DNA of 64,000 nt, from assembly GCF_900178005.1 (NCBI RefSeq), contig NZ_FXBS01000006.1:1645585-1709584 (forward strand), in the 5' to 3' direction. The number at the start of each line of letters is the position of its first letter. Positions within the stretch are counted from its first letter, which is position 1. A program made the position numbers and the translations under genes. Below the pieces are notes generated by a model, which ran no database searches, was not told the origin of the DNA, and saw nothing but the letters and a program-made list of their open reading frames with translations. Below are positions 17,693 to 26,077 of the stretch, one piece after another. The DNA comes from Tuberibacillus sp. Marseille-P3662 (lineage in GTDB: Bacteria > Bacillota > Bacilli > Bacillales > Sporolactobacillaceae).

Positions 17693-18742
17693 TCATTCCG
17701 GATAAAAAAGGACTTTGCCAAAGGATCCATCTCGATTTATTATTCTATCAAATGTTTTTGGTCCTTCATGCAAATGAAGTCTGTGTGAAATCATGGGCTT
17801 CACATTAATTTGTCCAGTACTCATATAGTGAATAGAAGCTCCCCATTCTTTTCCCGGAAACGGTGAGGAAATGGCATTCCATGAGCCCAACACTTTTAAT
17901 TCATTACGAACGATTTTTTCAAAATAATATCGTTGAATATGAATATCAGCATAAGGAATACCCATGAATACGACTTCCCCACCTTTTTTCGGCAAAGACA
18001 ACACCTGTGCGGATGTGGCTGGTGCCCCCGCAGATTCTACAGCTAAATCAACCCCGCAACCACTTGTATATTCATTAATCTGTTCATGAGCTGGTTGTTC
18101 TAATGAGTTAATTAAAACATCGGCTCCAACTTTATTGGCGACTTCAAGTTTGGAATCATCGATATCAATCGCATAAACTTTCTTCGCACCGAAAATTTTG
18201 GCCCATTGTACGGCAAGTAACCCGATATTTCCACATCCCATAACAGCCACTTGAGCACCCGGCTGGATGCTTGTGCGATAAAAACCGTGAGCAACGACGG
18301 AAGATGGCTCAATCAGTGCAGCGGTATCGTAATCAACATTGTCTGGAAGGGGGATAATGTTATTGGCGGGTAGTTTTACATACTCCGCATAGGCACCGGG
18401 ATGACGCGCACCAATAACAGTGAGTTTCTCACAGCGTGATAATTCTCCTTTTTGACAGCTTTCACATTGACCACAATAAAATGTTGGACAGGCTGCAACA
18501 CGAGCCCCTTCTTTAATATTTTCGTCAACATCTGGTCCAACATCTATGACCTCTCCAGCGAATTCATGACCAAATGTCATCCCTTCAACATAGGGTCCCA
18601 ATTTTTTATATCTGGATATATCTGAACCACAAATACCAACTGCTTTTACTTTAATTATGACATCATCTGACTTGTCAATAACCGGTTTAGGTGATTCTTC
18701 AAAACGGATATCTTGTTTGTCATAAAGACTTAGAGATTTCAT
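17693..18742 (-). CDS. Zinc-dependent polyol-phosphate dehydrogenase (GatD-like)
   Basis: This medium-chain dehydrogenase/reductase (349 residues) oxidises a sugar-alcohol phosphate with NAD. It carries the catalytic zinc ligands in GICGSD and GHEFAGEV, the structural zinc cluster CGQCESCQKGELSRC, and the Rossmann motif VMGCGNIGLLAVQ. It resembles galactitol-1-phosphate dehydrogenase GatD through its C-terminal ELKVLGSWN...FPGKEWGASI segment. It closes the operon, after a small membrane ORF. Because no tagatose kinase or aldolase follows, arabitol- or xylitol-phosphate is an equally good substrate. Confidence 0.82.
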   Translation of the reverse strand: MKSLSLYDKQDIRFEESPKPVIDKSDDVIIKVKAVGICGSDISRYKKLGPYVEGMTFGHEFAGEVIDVGPDVDENIKEGARVAACPTFYCGQCESCQKGELSRCEKLTVIGARHPGAYAEYVKLPANNIIPLPDNVDYDTAALIEPSSVVAHGFYRTSIQPGAQVAVMGCGNIGLLAVQWAKIFGAKKVYAIDIDDSKLEVANKVGADVLINSLEQPAHEQINEYTSGCGVDLAVESAGAPATSAQVLSLPKKGGEVVFMGIPYADIHIQRYYFEKIVRNELKVLGSWNAISSPFPGKEWGASIHYMSTGQINVKPMISHRLHLHEGPKTFDRIINRDGSFGKVLFYPE

Positions 18743-18781
18743 TCTATTAACCGTCCTTTTCTAAGGGTTAATCGTCTCTTA

Positions 18782-18940
18782 TTAGCTCGAAGATTCATTT
18801 TGTGTTTTTCTTTTACTGAAAACAATTTTAAATAATGCGCCGCCTACTACTAATGAATTAAAAATCATTTGATATTCTAAGTAAAAATCGCTGATGACCC
18901 TGAAGCGTCCTAACATAAAATCCAACAGTGCATCGACCAT
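18782..18940 (-). CDS. Small membrane protein in polyol PTS operon
   Basis: A 52-residue ORF starting MVDALLDFMLGRFRVI, with a central hydrophobic segment (MIFNSLVVGGALFKIVF, about residues 25-41) and a basic C-terminus KRKTQ. AAGGGAG is 8 nt upstream of the ATG. It lies 39 bp before the GatD-like gene and 260 bp after the other dehydrogenase, in the operon direction. I do not recognise a family. A single-pass accessory of the PTS permease or of the dehydrogenases is conceivable. Confidence 0.6.
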   Translation of the reverse strand: MVDALLDFMLGRFRVISDFYLEYQMIFNSLVVGGALFKIVFSKRKTQNESSS

Positions 18941-19029
18941 TTTTAACTCCCTTTCTTGCGATTTGGACGATTAAGTCGTAACTCAACCGTCCATGAATCT
19001 TACAATCTTGTGCTTAGAATCTCTTAACG

Positions 19030-19112
19030 TCTTTTTTAATGGCTCTTGAGGAGGCTCAAGCCATGCCCGCGGAAAGCGTCCGCCTAGAGTGGAAATCAAC
19101 AGGCCAAGCACA
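19030..19112. repeat. GC-rich intergenic repeat, copy 1
   Basis: A near-palindromic GGCTCTTGAGGAGGCTCAAGCC is followed by GCCCGCGGAAAGCG and, after 9 variable bases, AGTGGAAATCAACAG (19065-19103). The same 38-bp block is found inverted at 51942-51979. It resembles the REP-like elements scattered between Bacillaceae genes. It interrupts the polyol operon between two genes. Confidence 0.7.
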
Positions 19113-19200
19113 CTTACACATGTTTGGATTATCTGCTTTAGTTTTGAATGATGAAATCGATTCGCATCTAAAAGCAGCAATTTTTTATAAAACAGCCTTT

Positions 19201-20232
19201 TTAATCAACAGGCGTTAATAATACTTTGATGGCTTCACCGCTTTTAATGGCATGATAGGCTTCGTCCCATTGTGTAATATCGAACTCATGCGTGACCAGC
19301 GCTTTTGCATTGACACTTCCATTATTCATCAATTCGAGGGATGGCTCCCAGTCGGCAGGCTTTTGACTCCTGCTTCCGACAACTCGGATCTCTTTCTGAA
19401 TGATTTTTTTTAGATCGAATGAGACATCCGGTTGAGGGAAAATGCCTAACTGACCATATTGTCCTTTCTTACGCAATACATCAAGCCCTTGTTTTGCTGC
19501 GGGAACTGCGCCTGAACATTCGAATACAACATCTGCACCGTAACCGTCTGTCAGACTATTAACAAGTTGTTTAATATCTTGTTCCTGTGTATTCACTGCA
19601 TAGTCAATGCCCACTTCTTCTGCTTTATCTAAACGGACTTTATCGTTGGTTAAACCAGTGATTAGCACGCAGGCACCGCGACTTTTAGCAACCATTGCTG
19701 TAAAGAGACCAATTGGACCGGGGCCAATCACGACAACAACATCCCCTTTGTTAATCTCCGTTTTTGCAACAATATGATGCGTACAGGCAAGCGGTTCTGT
19801 CATTGCTGCTGAGCGATCATCAACATGATCTGGAAGGTGATGGAGACTGTCCTTACGGGCAATTAAATACTTTGCAAATCCACCATCCTGCTGTGTCCCC
19901 AATCCTTTACGATGATGACATAGATTGTAGTCACCGGATTGACAATAGTTACACTCTCCACAAATATAGAAAGTGGTCTCTGACGTCACACGGTCTCCTA
20001 TTTCAAACTCACTAACACCTGCACCAACCTCAACGACCTTACCAGAGAATTCATGACCTAATGTAACAGGTGCGCCAACTTTGTAATTCCCTTCATAGGT
20101 ATGAATGTCCGATCCACAGATCCCTGCATATTTCACTTCAATTTTCACTTGATCTTTTCCGGGCTTAGGTTCTTCTTTATCTTGAATGTCTAGATTCCCA
20201 AATCCGAGTTCCGTTTTGACTAGTGCCTTCAT
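19201..20232 (-). CDS. Zinc-dependent alcohol dehydrogenase (sorbitol/polyol dehydrogenase family)
   Basis: This 343-residue MDR enzyme has GICGSDIHTYEG and GHEFSGKV (catalytic zinc), CGECNYCQSGDYNLC (structural zinc), and the nucleotide fold VVVIGPGPIGLFTAMVAKSRGA. The residues after the fold (ITGLTNDKVR) lack the acidic NAD-selective Asp, so NADP use is possible. It follows the IIC gene by 20 bp. Together with the GatD-like protein it gives the operon two dehydrogenases, a pattern known for arabitol- plus xylitol-phosphate systems. Confidence 0.82.
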   Translation of the reverse strand: MKALVKTELGFGNLDIQDKEEPKPGKDQVKIEVKYAGICGSDIHTYEGNYKVGAPVTLGHEFSGKVVEVGAGVSEFEIGDRVTSETTFYICGECNYCQSGDYNLCHHRKGLGTQQDGGFAKYLIARKDSLHHLPDHVDDRSAAMTEPLACTHHIVAKTEINKGDVVVVIGPGPIGLFTAMVAKSRGACVLITGLTNDKVRLDKAEEVGIDYAVNTQEQDIKQLVNSLTDGYGADVVFECSGAVPAAKQGLDVLRKKGQYGQLGIFPQPDVSFDLKKIIQKEIRVVGSRSQKPADWEPSLELMNNGSVNAKALVTHEFDITQWDEAYHAIKSGEAIKVLLTPVD

Positions 20233-20252
20233 TTGAACGCCTCCTGGACAAC

Positions 20253-21515
20253 CTAATTAAACAAACTAAATAATCTATAGATGAGCCAATTCACTAAGTT
20301 ACCACCTTGATCAATACTGGAGACTTGTGCTGATCCTTCCGGCATATCGAATTCAGCATTTTCAGCCATTTGTGTGAAGACAGAGGCAACATCTGTTGCA
20401 ATATACAGCGAAAGAGCGATCATAACGGTTCCTACAATGACAGAATGAATGATATTACCTCTCGCAGCCCCTACGATAAATGCCACAACAAACGGAATCG
20501 TAGCCAAGTCGCCGAATGGCAATAAAGCATTTCCAGGTAAAATGACAGCTAATACAACGGTAATTGGAACAAGGATAAGTGCTGTCGAAATAACAGCTGG
20601 ATGGCCTAGCAATACTGCTGCATCGAGGCCGATATAGATATCTCTGTCACCAAAGTGTTTGTTTAACCATTCACGTGCTGATTCTGATATTGGCATTAAT
20701 CCTTCCATCAGAATTTTAACCATTCGTGGCATCAAAACCATAACGGCAGCCATTGCCATACCAATATCAATGATTTCGCCAACACTGTATCCTGCTAGGA
20801 AACCAATTAAGGCACCTAAAAATAATCCGATGAAAATTGATTCACCAAAGATACCAAATCGCTTTTGGATCGTATCAGGATCTGCATCCCAATTTTTTAT
20901 TCCAGGAATTCGTTGAAGTAATTTGACTAAAAAGATGCCTGGTGAATAAGAAATCGTACTTCCAGTTGCTATGGAGACACCCGGTAACTCATAGAAATCG
21001 CTAACCATGGGTGCTGTCCAATCAGCCACTTTAAGCGCGACAATCTGAAATACAACTGCTGCAATGAGACCTTGAATGATACTCCCTGAAATTGTATATA
21101 TCATGGCAGCCATAAATGTATAATGCCAAAAATTCCAAATATCTACATTCATCGTCTTAGTCATTTTCGTCATGAGCATGATAACGTTTACAATCAATCC
21201 CAGTGGAATGATAAATGCTGCAACAGATGTAGTGGCCCAAGCAATAGAAGATGTCGCAGGCCACCCAACATCGATGACATCTAATTCTACTCCTAATCTG
21301 TCAACCATCCCTTGTGCTGCTGGTCCCAGGTTATTAACAAGTAAATCTACAACTAAGAAAATACCAACAAAAGCAACACCAATTGTTATACCCGACCGGA
21401 ATGCTTTGCCAGGTTTCTGACCAAATAATAATCCCAACAAAAATATTGCAATTGGTAGGATGACTGTTGCCCCCAAGTCTAAAAAGCCTTGTATGAAATC
21501 AACAAATGATTGCAT
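20253..21515 (-). CDS. PTS galactitol-family permease, IIC component
   Basis: This 420-residue membrane subunit of the sugar phosphotransferase system imports a polyol while IIB phosphorylates it. Many hydrophobic segments and the IIC-Gat segments TSSIAWATTSVAAFIIP, YTISGSIIQGLIAAV and GVSIATGSTISYSPGIFLVK are evident. Cognate IIB and IIA genes lie immediately upstream (46 bp gap). It belongs to the family that also transports arabitol, xylitol and ribitol in Firmicutes, so gatC is not asserted as a name. Confidence 0.88.
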   Translation of the reverse strand: MQSFVDFIQGFLDLGATVILPIAIFLLGLLFGQKPGKAFRSGITIGVAFVGIFLVVDLLVNNLGPAAQGMVDRLGVELDVIDVGWPATSSIAWATTSVAAFIIPLGLIVNVIMLMTKMTKTMNVDIWNFWHYTFMAAMIYTISGSIIQGLIAAVVFQIVALKVADWTAPMVSDFYELPGVSIATGSTISYSPGIFLVKLLQRIPGIKNWDADPDTIQKRFGIFGESIFIGLFLGALIGFLAGYSVGEIIDIGMAMAAVMVLMPRMVKILMEGLMPISESAREWLNKHFGDRDIYIGLDAAVLLGHPAVISTALILVPITVVLAVILPGNALLPFGDLATIPFVVAFIVGAARGNIIHSVIVGTVMIALSLYIATDVASVFTQMAENAEFDMPEGSAQVSSIDQGGNLVNWLIYRLFSLFN

Positions 21516-21561
21516 TGACTCTTCCTCCCCATTTAAAACTAAGGCTAGTAGGCCTAAAAGC

Positions 21562-21846
21562 TTATTTCAGTAGTTCCTCAAGTATTTGTTTTTTCGTATT
21601 TTCAGTCCCGATACCTGTTAAGAATGATTGGGCATTAATAACCGGAAAAGGATAGTCCTTCTTAGTTTTGGCTGTCGTTACTAATAAATCCGCAGTGTCC
21701 ACATAGCTTCCTACTTCAGCAATCTTAATTTGGACTAAATCTAATTTAAGATCATGTTCTTTAGCCATTTCTTCAATGGCACCATTAACAACTGTCGATG
21801 TTGCAATACCCGCTCCACATGCGACTAATACTTGTTTCTTTTTCAT
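21562..21846 (-). CDS. PTS galactitol-family IIB component
   Basis: A 94-residue cytoplasmic phosphocarrier. The P-loop-like VACGAGIATST holds the phosphorylated Cys10. It receives phosphate from the IIA protein, whose gene overlaps it by 4 bp (ATGA), and passes it to the polyol bound to IIC. The length is normal for a free-standing GatB-type IIB. Confidence 0.9.
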   Translation of the reverse strand: MKKKQVLVACGAGIATSTVVNGAIEEMAKEHDLKLDLVQIKIAEVGSYVDTADLLVTTAKTKKDYPFPVINAQSFLTGIGTENTKKQILEELLK

Positions 21847-22334
21847 TTGTAAGCATCTCCTTTAAGTGCAAAAAAGTCTAATTTTTGTTCTAACAGATGT
21901 TTGATATTTGTCTTATCTTTTTCACTGACTAAATACTTCAAGGTGTCTTCATTATGGAAAACTTGCATTAATTCTTGTAATAAGGATAACTGTGAATGAG
22001 GTTCATCCATCGCTAGCATAAATACCAATTTCACAGGTGCCGTCCCACTGTCATCACCCATGACACCAAAATCAACAGTATTTTTTAGAACACCCATACT
22101 GATTGCCTTTCTGTTGACGTGTTCTACATCGGTATGTGGTATCGCTATAGAAACCCCTGCTGTTGGAAGTCCTGTTGGAAATTCTTCTTCTCTTGAGATA
22201 ATGGCATGAATAAAACTGTCTTTCACAAGATCTTTATCCACTAGGTTACGACCCATTTTGGTTAAAACGTCTTCTTTTGTGGTACATTCTATATCTAGCA
22301 GAATGACAGACTCATCAAAATATAATCCACTCAT
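21843..22334 (-). CDS. PTS fructose/mannitol/galactitol-type IIA component
   Basis: This 163-residue phosphocarrier is phosphorylated by HPr. The active-site His lies in VSIAIPHTDVEHV (about residues 86-98), preceded by the typical EEFPTGLPT. It is first of the transport genes, 40 bp after the PRD regulator, which contains a related IIA domain. It shares its transcript with IIB through a 4-bp overlap. Confidence 0.88.
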   Translation of the reverse strand: MSGLYFDESVILLDIECTTKEDVLTKMGRNLVDKDLVKDSFIHAIISREEEFPTGLPTAGVSIAIPHTDVEHVNRKAISMGVLKNTVDFGVMGDDSGTAPVKLVFMLAMDEPHSQLSLLQELMQVFHNEDTLKYLVSEKDKTNIKHLLEQKLDFFALKGDAYK

Positions 22335-22374
22335 TTTCTACACCTCTTTAACTATGTTCTTAATCGCAGTTTGT

Positions 22375-24429
22375 TCAATTTGTGGAATATAATTGAATCA
22401 TTTCATAGATTTCCTCAACGGATTCAGCGTTAATGACACGCTTTCGATCTCTATCCGATCCAGCGAGTTTCATCAGTTGCATGAGTGCATGGATATGCTG
22501 CTTCTTATCTACGGCAGCAATCACTATGATCAAGTTAATCCTATAATCCGTTGTAAACTGAACACCCTCTTCCAACTTTAATAAGCTCATCCCAACTTGA
22601 TTAACACCGTCTTCAGGGGCTGCATGCGGGATAGCCATATGTGGACCGATGACAATATATGAATCTTCCTCCGTATGATGGATCATGGCTTCCACGTACT
22701 CCGGATGAATGGTTCCGCTCTGAATTAAGGGCTCAGCGGTCACCCGGATGGCTTCTTCCCAGGATTTCACGGAATTTCTTAAGGTCATAAACGGCGGATG
22801 AATCAAATCATTTAAATTCATGTCCTTGCTTACAGCTTTTTGCTTTACGGATGATTCATCATCCCGATAAACATATGCTTGTAGTTCTTCAGTTAAGGCT
22901 CCTTCATTTTCGATCATGGCATGGTTCCTTATAATATCCATTAAATGGTCTATCTTAATATCATTTAGAATATATCCATGTAATTCCAACATGACCTGTT
23001 TTCGCAATCGATATTTCTCTTCACGTCCAAGAAATGCTTTAGAAATAAATAACTTTTTCTCCGTTTCCAAAAAATTCGGTGAGAAAACAATATCGTAATC
23101 TAAACTGTAATCTAAGAATTCACGTACAGATAACGAATCCAAAAATATAAATTCAGGAAACAATTCGCTGAGTTCATTAAACATGAGTTTTGAAACCGAC
23201 ACGCCTTGTGGACATACAACAATAGCTTTCACCTTTTTCTCGATGCTATCGCCTTGTCTTGTCATCCATCCGCCAATCAACATCGTGATATAAGTCGTTT
23301 CGTTTTCAGGGATATCACTTCCGATTAAATCCGCCACCGGACCTGTAGATCTTTTAACAAGATGATGTAATTCCATGAATTCGTTACTTAAGGAATTCTG
23401 AATATCAATGGTTTCTGTAAGCTGATACTTAATACGGTAATAAGCAGGCTTGATATGCTGCAGGAGTTTGTCTAGTAACTGTTCGCGATCCTGCAAATAG
23501 ATACAAGCACTTTTTTCAAAAAGGCGTAACATATGATCGATAGCTGAATGTAAATTCGGGATCGTATCTTCTGTTAAGAATTCTGATGAATGCACATTCG
23601 TCGTCAGAAGGTGTAATGTTATAAATAAACGTTCAGCAACTGGAATGTCTCTAAAGTCGTATAGGATTTCCTCTGTTGCCTGATACTCTTTCGTGTTCGA
23701 TAATTCCTCATATTGGATGGAAAAATGATTGATTTCATGACCTTCCGCTATTCTTCTTAAGATTAAAATAAGAATATAAGGCATTGTTTCCAATTTTTCA
23801 TCAGTGAACGTTAAATTTAATTTATTCTCAACATTTTTAATACGTTTCTCGAATTCATCAATTTCTCCAATTCGGATATTGGCTATTTCTTCAACTCTGA
23901 TTTTCCCACTGTGCATTTGTAGTAAATAATAGGCTACATTAATAAGCAATTTTCTAATCTGAAACTCGTTACCTTCTAGGAGATAACCAGATTTTCTTGA
24001 ATACCGGATGATTAAATCATAATCTTGTAAATGGGTTTGTACTTGTTTTAAGTCACTGAGAATGGTATTTTTGCTAACATCTAATTCTGCAGTAAAATGA
24101 TTAAGTGAGAGCTCTTCTTGACTACTTAAGAGTTTCAATATAATAAGATAAACTCGTTGATGCTCTGAAATAACAGTTGTGTCTACAGGTAGACTTTCTT
24201 CTTTCCCATTCAGTTTCGTAAAGACTGATTGATCAATGATAAAGTGACCTTTTCTCGTTCTCTCCATGACTGGAAGGTTATGTGTCATCAGCCATTCATT
24301 GATTTTATTGAAACTGTAACCAAGCTGTCTCCGAGTGAGGTTATATTTCTTCTCCAAAGCCATGCTAGTTATACTTGGATTACTCATGAGCTCATCCAAA
24401 ACTCTCTTACTTCGATCATTAAGTGACAA
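22375..24429 (-). CDS. PRD-containing transcriptional activator (MtlR/LicR-like, BglG family)
   Basis: This 684-residue regulator is controlled by PTS phosphorylation. In order it has an N-terminal helix-turn-helix (RSKRVLDELMSNPSITSMALEKKY and a second HTH at about 95-130), two PRD domains (about 170-390), and an EIIB-Gat-like domain with a Cys in IVVCPQGVSVSKLM. It ends in an EIIA-like domain with His in MAIPHAAPEDGV. TTG 24429 is chosen because GAAAGGGGG lies 7 nt upstream; the in-frame TTG at 24447 has no ribosome site. It leads the operon and should activate it when its cognate PTS is transporting. Confidence 0.86.
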   Translation of the reverse strand: MSLNDRSKRVLDELMSNPSITSMALEKKYNLTRRQLGYSFNKINEWLMTHNLPVMERTRKGHFIIDQSVFTKLNGKEESLPVDTTVISEHQRVYLIILKLLSSQEELSLNHFTAELDVSKNTILSDLKQVQTHLQDYDLIIRYSRKSGYLLEGNEFQIRKLLINVAYYLLQMHSGKIRVEEIANIRIGEIDEFEKRIKNVENKLNLTFTDEKLETMPYILILILRRIAEGHEINHFSIQYEELSNTKEYQATEEILYDFRDIPVAERLFITLHLLTTNVHSSEFLTEDTIPNLHSAIDHMLRLFEKSACIYLQDREQLLDKLLQHIKPAYYRIKYQLTETIDIQNSLSNEFMELHHLVKRSTGPVADLIGSDIPENETTYITMLIGGWMTRQGDSIEKKVKAIVVCPQGVSVSKLMFNELSELFPEFIFLDSLSVREFLDYSLDYDIVFSPNFLETEKKLFISKAFLGREEKYRLRKQVMLELHGYILNDIKIDHLMDIIRNHAMIENEGALTEELQAYVYRDDESSVKQKAVSKDMNLNDLIHPPFMTLRNSVKSWEEAIRVTAEPLIQSGTIHPEYVEAMIHHTEEDSYIVIGPHMAIPHAAPEDGVNQVGMSLLKLEEGVQFTTDYRINLIIVIAAVDKKQHIHALMQLMKLAGSDRDRKRVINAESVEEIYEMIQLYSTN

Positions 24430-24449
24430 CCATGAACCCCCTTTCAATT

Positions 24450-24813
24450 CTTATTGTATTACCTAACACCTATGTTTTGAATACGTTTTCATCCCAAATG
24501 AATGAACAGTTAATGTACATTATAGTGATTGACATCAAAAAACAAAGATGATGAACAAATTATATAGGTAATAGGAGCTGTTTTGCCATACGAATAAGTT
24601 AAATAAAAAATTTCCATAAAAAAAAGACACCTTTTTAAAGATGTCTTTTCCTACTTAAAACCATTTGTCCAAAAATCTAAGATACTTGAATCGCTTTCAA
24701 AATCAACGATGTTAACGTGCTGAATTGACAAACTTTAATACAATAGACCTTTGGGTTGCTCGGATCTAGTATGAATATAAGCAATTATGAAATTGATTCA
24801 CTTAAGTAATGTA
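24450..24813. other. Intergenic region with terminator and weak promoter
   Basis: These 364 bp lie between the PRD regulator and the aldo/keto reductase, both on the minus strand. They hold the reductase terminator (24622-24649). A possible -10 box (TATAAT on the minus strand, 24519-24524) lies about 90 nt before the regulator start, without a good -35. No small gene seen. Confidence 0.5.
24614..24649 (-). terminator. Terminator of aldo/keto reductase
   Basis: AAAAGACA (24622-24629) pairs with TGTCTTTT (24642-24649); on the minus strand the stem is followed by a run of eight T residues. It lies about 165 bp after the reductase stop. Confidence 0.7.
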
Positions 24814-25731
24814 TTATGGCAACTCGTTGCCTGCCGAAAGATAGATATCATACCATTCTTGCCTTGTTAATTCAATATCAGAGGCTTTTGCTACGTCAGT
24901 TAAACGTTGGGGATTCATCGTACCAACAACGGGCTGGATGTTGGCGGGGTGGCGTAGAATCCATGCTATCGCCATCGCAGAATCAGTAACGCCTTTGCTT
25001 TCAGCAAGTTCTTGTAGTTTCGCATTGACTTCCGGAAATTGCTCATTGCCGACAAATGGACCCTGAATCATTCCGTATTGGAACGGCGACCACGCTTGGA
25101 TAGTCATATTGTTCAAGCGGCTGTAATCGAGAACGCTGGTGTCTCGGACTGTTGCTGGATCATGCCGCATGTTCACATTTAAGCCGGCATCAATCATCGG
25201 CGTATGCATGACACTAAGTTGCAGCTGATTCACGATCAAGTCTTCTTCAAGATATTTTTTTAATAATTCAATCTGCATCGGATTATGATTACTCACGCCA
25301 AAGTATCGAACCTTCCCGCTTTTCTTTAACTCAGAGAATGCTTCGGCAACTTCCTCTGGTTCAACTAAGGCATCCGGACGATGAAGCAACAGAACATCAA
25401 TATAGTCGGTGTTTAGCCGCTTAAGGCTACCATCAACCGATTCAAGAATATGTTCTCTGGAAAAGTCAAAGAAACCATCGCGAATACCGCACTTTGTCTG
25501 AAGGGTCATCTTTTCCCGAACGGATGGATTCATGTCAATCGCGTCAGCAAACACTTCTTCCGACTTGCCACCCCCATAGATATCGGCATGATCAAAAAAA
25601 TCAACCCCAACATCCACGGCTTTTTCAATCACGTTTGCAGCTTCTTTTTTGGACAGCTTATTCATACGCATACAACCTAAGGCTATTTCGCCCACTTCTA
25701 AGTCACTATTTCCTAATTTGATTTTTTTCAA
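24814..25731 (-). CDS. Aldo/keto reductase (YcsN/YdhF-like)
   Basis: This NADPH-dependent oxidoreductase is a TIM barrel of 305 residues. The catalytic tetrad is readable: Asp and Tyr in FDHADIYGGG, Lys in LQTKCGI, and His in VLLLHRPD. The family start KKIKLGNSDLEVGEIALGCMRM follows a TTG at 25731, which has GAGAGGTG 7 nt upstream and so beats the upstream in-frame ATG at 25764. The physiological substrate is unknown. It is monocistronic, divergent from the MHS transporter, and not obviously part of the polyol operon. Confidence 0.85.
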   Translation of the reverse strand: MKKIKLGNSDLEVGEIALGCMRMNKLSKKEAANVIEKAVDVGVDFFDHADIYGGGKSEEVFADAIDMNPSVREKMTLQTKCGIRDGFFDFSREHILESVDGSLKRLNTDYIDVLLLHRPDALVEPEEVAEAFSELKKSGKVRYFGVSNHNPMQIELLKKYLEEDLIVNQLQLSVMHTPMIDAGLNVNMRHDPATVRDTSVLDYSRLNNMTIQAWSPFQYGMIQGPFVGNEQFPEVNAKLQELAESKGVTDSAMAIAWILRHPANIQPVVGTMNPQRLTDVAKASDIELTRQEWYDIYLSAGNELP

Positions 25732-26077
25732 GAGACAACACCTCTCTTTGTATGATGATGACATTTTAACACTTTGTTATGGATCGTTGAATCTCCGCAT
25801 AAAAATGGTTACTTGACTTAACTGAAGGTCAGATTCATCGTTATATTTTACTATTCCGATAACTGGTCAATTTCTCTTTGCCAATTTATCTTATTTATTT
25901 TATACTACCATAAAGTTTTATATAAGTAGTAGTATATGTATTAGTTTGACAATTGTTTCTCCAAAATATGAATATATTGGAGAGGGACTCGAAGGCTTGT
26001 GGAACATGGAAACAAGCTTGGAATGAGTGCTATCTCATTCGAAATGAATGTATTAAAAAACTTCATTGGGGGATTGT
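25732..26077. other. Divergent promoter region
   Basis: These 346 bp between the aldo/keto reductase and the MHS transporter hold TTGACA (25946-25951) with TGAATA 17 nt later, a candidate rightward promoter. An inverted repeat TACTAC/GTAGTA (25903-25931) lies upstream of it and could bind a regulator. No gene seen. Confidence 0.45.

Noticed and set aside
17545-17808. Plus-strand open frame of 87 codons
   Set aside because: It lies antisense to the GatD-like gene end and across its terminator, with no family resemblance.
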